Below are positions 6,156 through 7,008 of a stretch of 7,008 bases of DNA, piece by piece. The notes beneath the pieces are model-generated. The model made no database searches. It was given only the letters and a program-made list of their open reading frames with translations, and was not told where the DNA came from. The position numbers were made by a program, and so were the translations under genes. Positions within the stretch are counted from its first letter, which is position 1, and the number at the start of each line of letters is the position of its first letter. The DNA comes from an uncultured Micrococcales bacterium (GTDB lineage Bacteria > Actinomycetota > Actinomycetes > Actinomycetales > Microbacteriaceae): NCBI GenBank assembly GCA_903929105.1, contig CAIYTL010000266.1:1-7008 (forward strand). Direction: 5' to 3'.

Positions 6156-7008
6156 ATGCCAAATGTTCGCCTTGCACTCGCCCAAACGAATCCAATCGTT
6201 GGCGACATTCTTGGCAATTCTGAGCAAATTTTTGACATGGTCTGCGATAGTGCAGCCCAGGGCGCAAACATGGTGCTTTTTGGCGAAATGTGTCTAACCG
6301 GATACCCAATCGAGGATCTAAGCGCACGACCAGAATTTTTGGCTGCAGCAGAGCAAGCTGTGAAAGCTCTTGCCTTGAGAATTCAAGATCGCGGGCTAAG
6401 CAACGTGGCAGTTGTTATCGGTCACCCGAGTGCGGTCTCGAACGATTTTCGCGATGCCTCAACTTTCGATGGTGCCACACACGATTGGTCAATCGCCCAA
6501 AACTCGGCCTCGGTTTTGCGCGGCGGCAAAATTATTGGCACATATGCAAAACATCACCTGCCGAACTATTCAGTGTTCGATGAATACCGCAATTTTGTTC
6601 CCGGCGATGACCTGCTCACATTTGAGCATTGCGGTCTTAAATTTTCAACAGTTATTTGCGAAGACATATGGCAAGACGGTGGGCCAGTTGCGCACATAGG
6701 TACAGCGCATACTGACGTTGCCCTGGTGCTAAACGGCTCGCCCTTCGAAGTTGACAAAGTTGGTCGCAGACTCGAATTAGTTCAGGCGCTGGCAAAGCGC
6801 CACGACTGCGCCGTTGCCTATGTGAACCTAGTCGGAGGCCAAGATGATTTGGTTTTTGACGGAGCAAGCTTTGCGGCTAATCGTGACGGCACTGTTGCCA
6901 CTCAGGCAGAGAGCTTCAGCACAGACTTGATCTTGTTAGATGTCAGCGACAATCGCTCGTTTGAATCAGTAACTCCCCCGCGAGTGCAGCCAGTTAGTGA
7001 AACCGAGG
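6156..7008 (+). CDS. nadE: Glutamine-dependent NAD+ synthetase, N-terminal glutaminase part (cut by window edge)
   Basis: Open to the right edge; 284 residues are visible. They form the nitrilase-type amidase domain that releases ammonia from glutamine for the C-terminal ATP-dependent synthetase, the last step of NAD+ synthesis; the synthetase domain lies beyond the window. The catalytic triad is visible: E44 (FGEMCLTGYPIEDL), K132 (YAKHHLPNYSVFDE) and C168 (STVICEDIW). VGGQDDLVFDGASF (227-240) is a NadE hallmark that separates it from other nitrilase-family proteins. Residues about 95-111 (NDFRDASTFDGATHDW) look longer than the usual turn at that place. ATG 6156 gives MPNVRLALAQTNPIVGD, the usual start; the in-frame ATG at 6150 adds two residues. 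AGG at 6144-6146 is 9 bases from 6156 but 3 from 6150. Divergent from glnA2; it consumes the glutamine this locus makes. Confidence 0.93.
   Translation, partial: MPNVRLALAQTNPIVGDILGNSEQIFDMVCDSAAQGANMVLFGEMCLTGYPIEDLSARPEFLAAAEQAVKALALRIQDRGLSNVAVVIGHPSAVSNDFRDASTFDGATHDWSIAQNSASVLRGGKIIGTYAKHHLPNYSVFDEYRNFVPGDDLLTFEHCGLKFSTVICEDIWQDGGPVAHIGTAHTDVALVLNGSPFEVDKVGRRLELVQALAKRHDCAVAYVNLVGGQDDLVFDGASFAANRDGTVATQAESFSTDLILLDVSDNRSFESVTPPRVQPVSETE

Noticed and set aside
6116..6271. N-terminal extension of GlnA2 by 52 residues from ATG 6271
   Set aside because: It would run antisense through the conserved start of nadE, has no family match, and the ATG at 6115 has a proper ribosome binding site.

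Overview
The window is a compact nitrogen-assimilation locus from an Actinomycetota bacterium. It holds a class I-beta glutamine synthetase (glnA) on the + strand, a glnA2-glnE pair on the - strand, and the start of a glutamine-dependent NAD+ synthetase (nadE) on the + strand. The order glnA / glnE / glnA2, with glnA convergent to the other two, is the one known from Mycobacterium tuberculosis (Rv2220, Rv2221c, Rv2222c). GlnA matches the mycobacterial enzyme in length (478 residues from the chosen start) and in numbering of key residues, including the adenylylation tyrosine Y406. Base composition looks close to even and the gaps are short: 8 bp glnA2-glnE, 40 bp glnA2-nadE, 68 bp glnA-glnE. 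That points to a small-genome, lower-GC actinobacterium, perhaps a freshwater Microbacteriaceae 'Luna'-type lineage. This placement is inferred from style, not proven.

Layout. Positions 1-213 are a leader or intergenic stretch with a candidate GlnR-type operator (93-119), a weak promoter and a good ribosome binding site for glnA. glnA runs 214-1650. A long bidirectional hairpin terminator (1661-1698) separates it from glnE, which reads toward it. glnE occupies 4769-1719 on the - strand and is broken by one in-frame TGA at 4022-4020. glnA2 (6115-4778) lies just upstream of glnE in the same operon; the glnE ribosome binding site overlaps the glnA2 stop. nadE starts at 6156, divergent from glnA2, and runs off the right edge.

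How the genes fit together. GlnA makes glutamine. GlnE is the bifunctional adenylyltransferase/adenylyl-removase that switches GlnA off and on by modifying the conserved tyrosine. GlnA2 lacks that tyrosine, so it should escape GlnE, and it may be a true glutamine synthetase or a gamma-glutamyl ligase for another amine. NadE spends glutamine as nitrogen donor for NAD+.

The most notable point is the glnE interruption. Both halves look intact, the frame is the same on both sides, and the TGA falls in a variable linker of the N-terminal (removase) nucleotidyltransferase domain, separating the DxD pair from the third catalytic carboxylate. The TGA also forms the foot of a perfect 7-bp inverted repeat. 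It could be a recent nonsense mutation, a sequence error or a recoded stop; the sequence alone cannot decide. I see no wholly new system here, no RNA genes, no mobile elements and no CRISPR.
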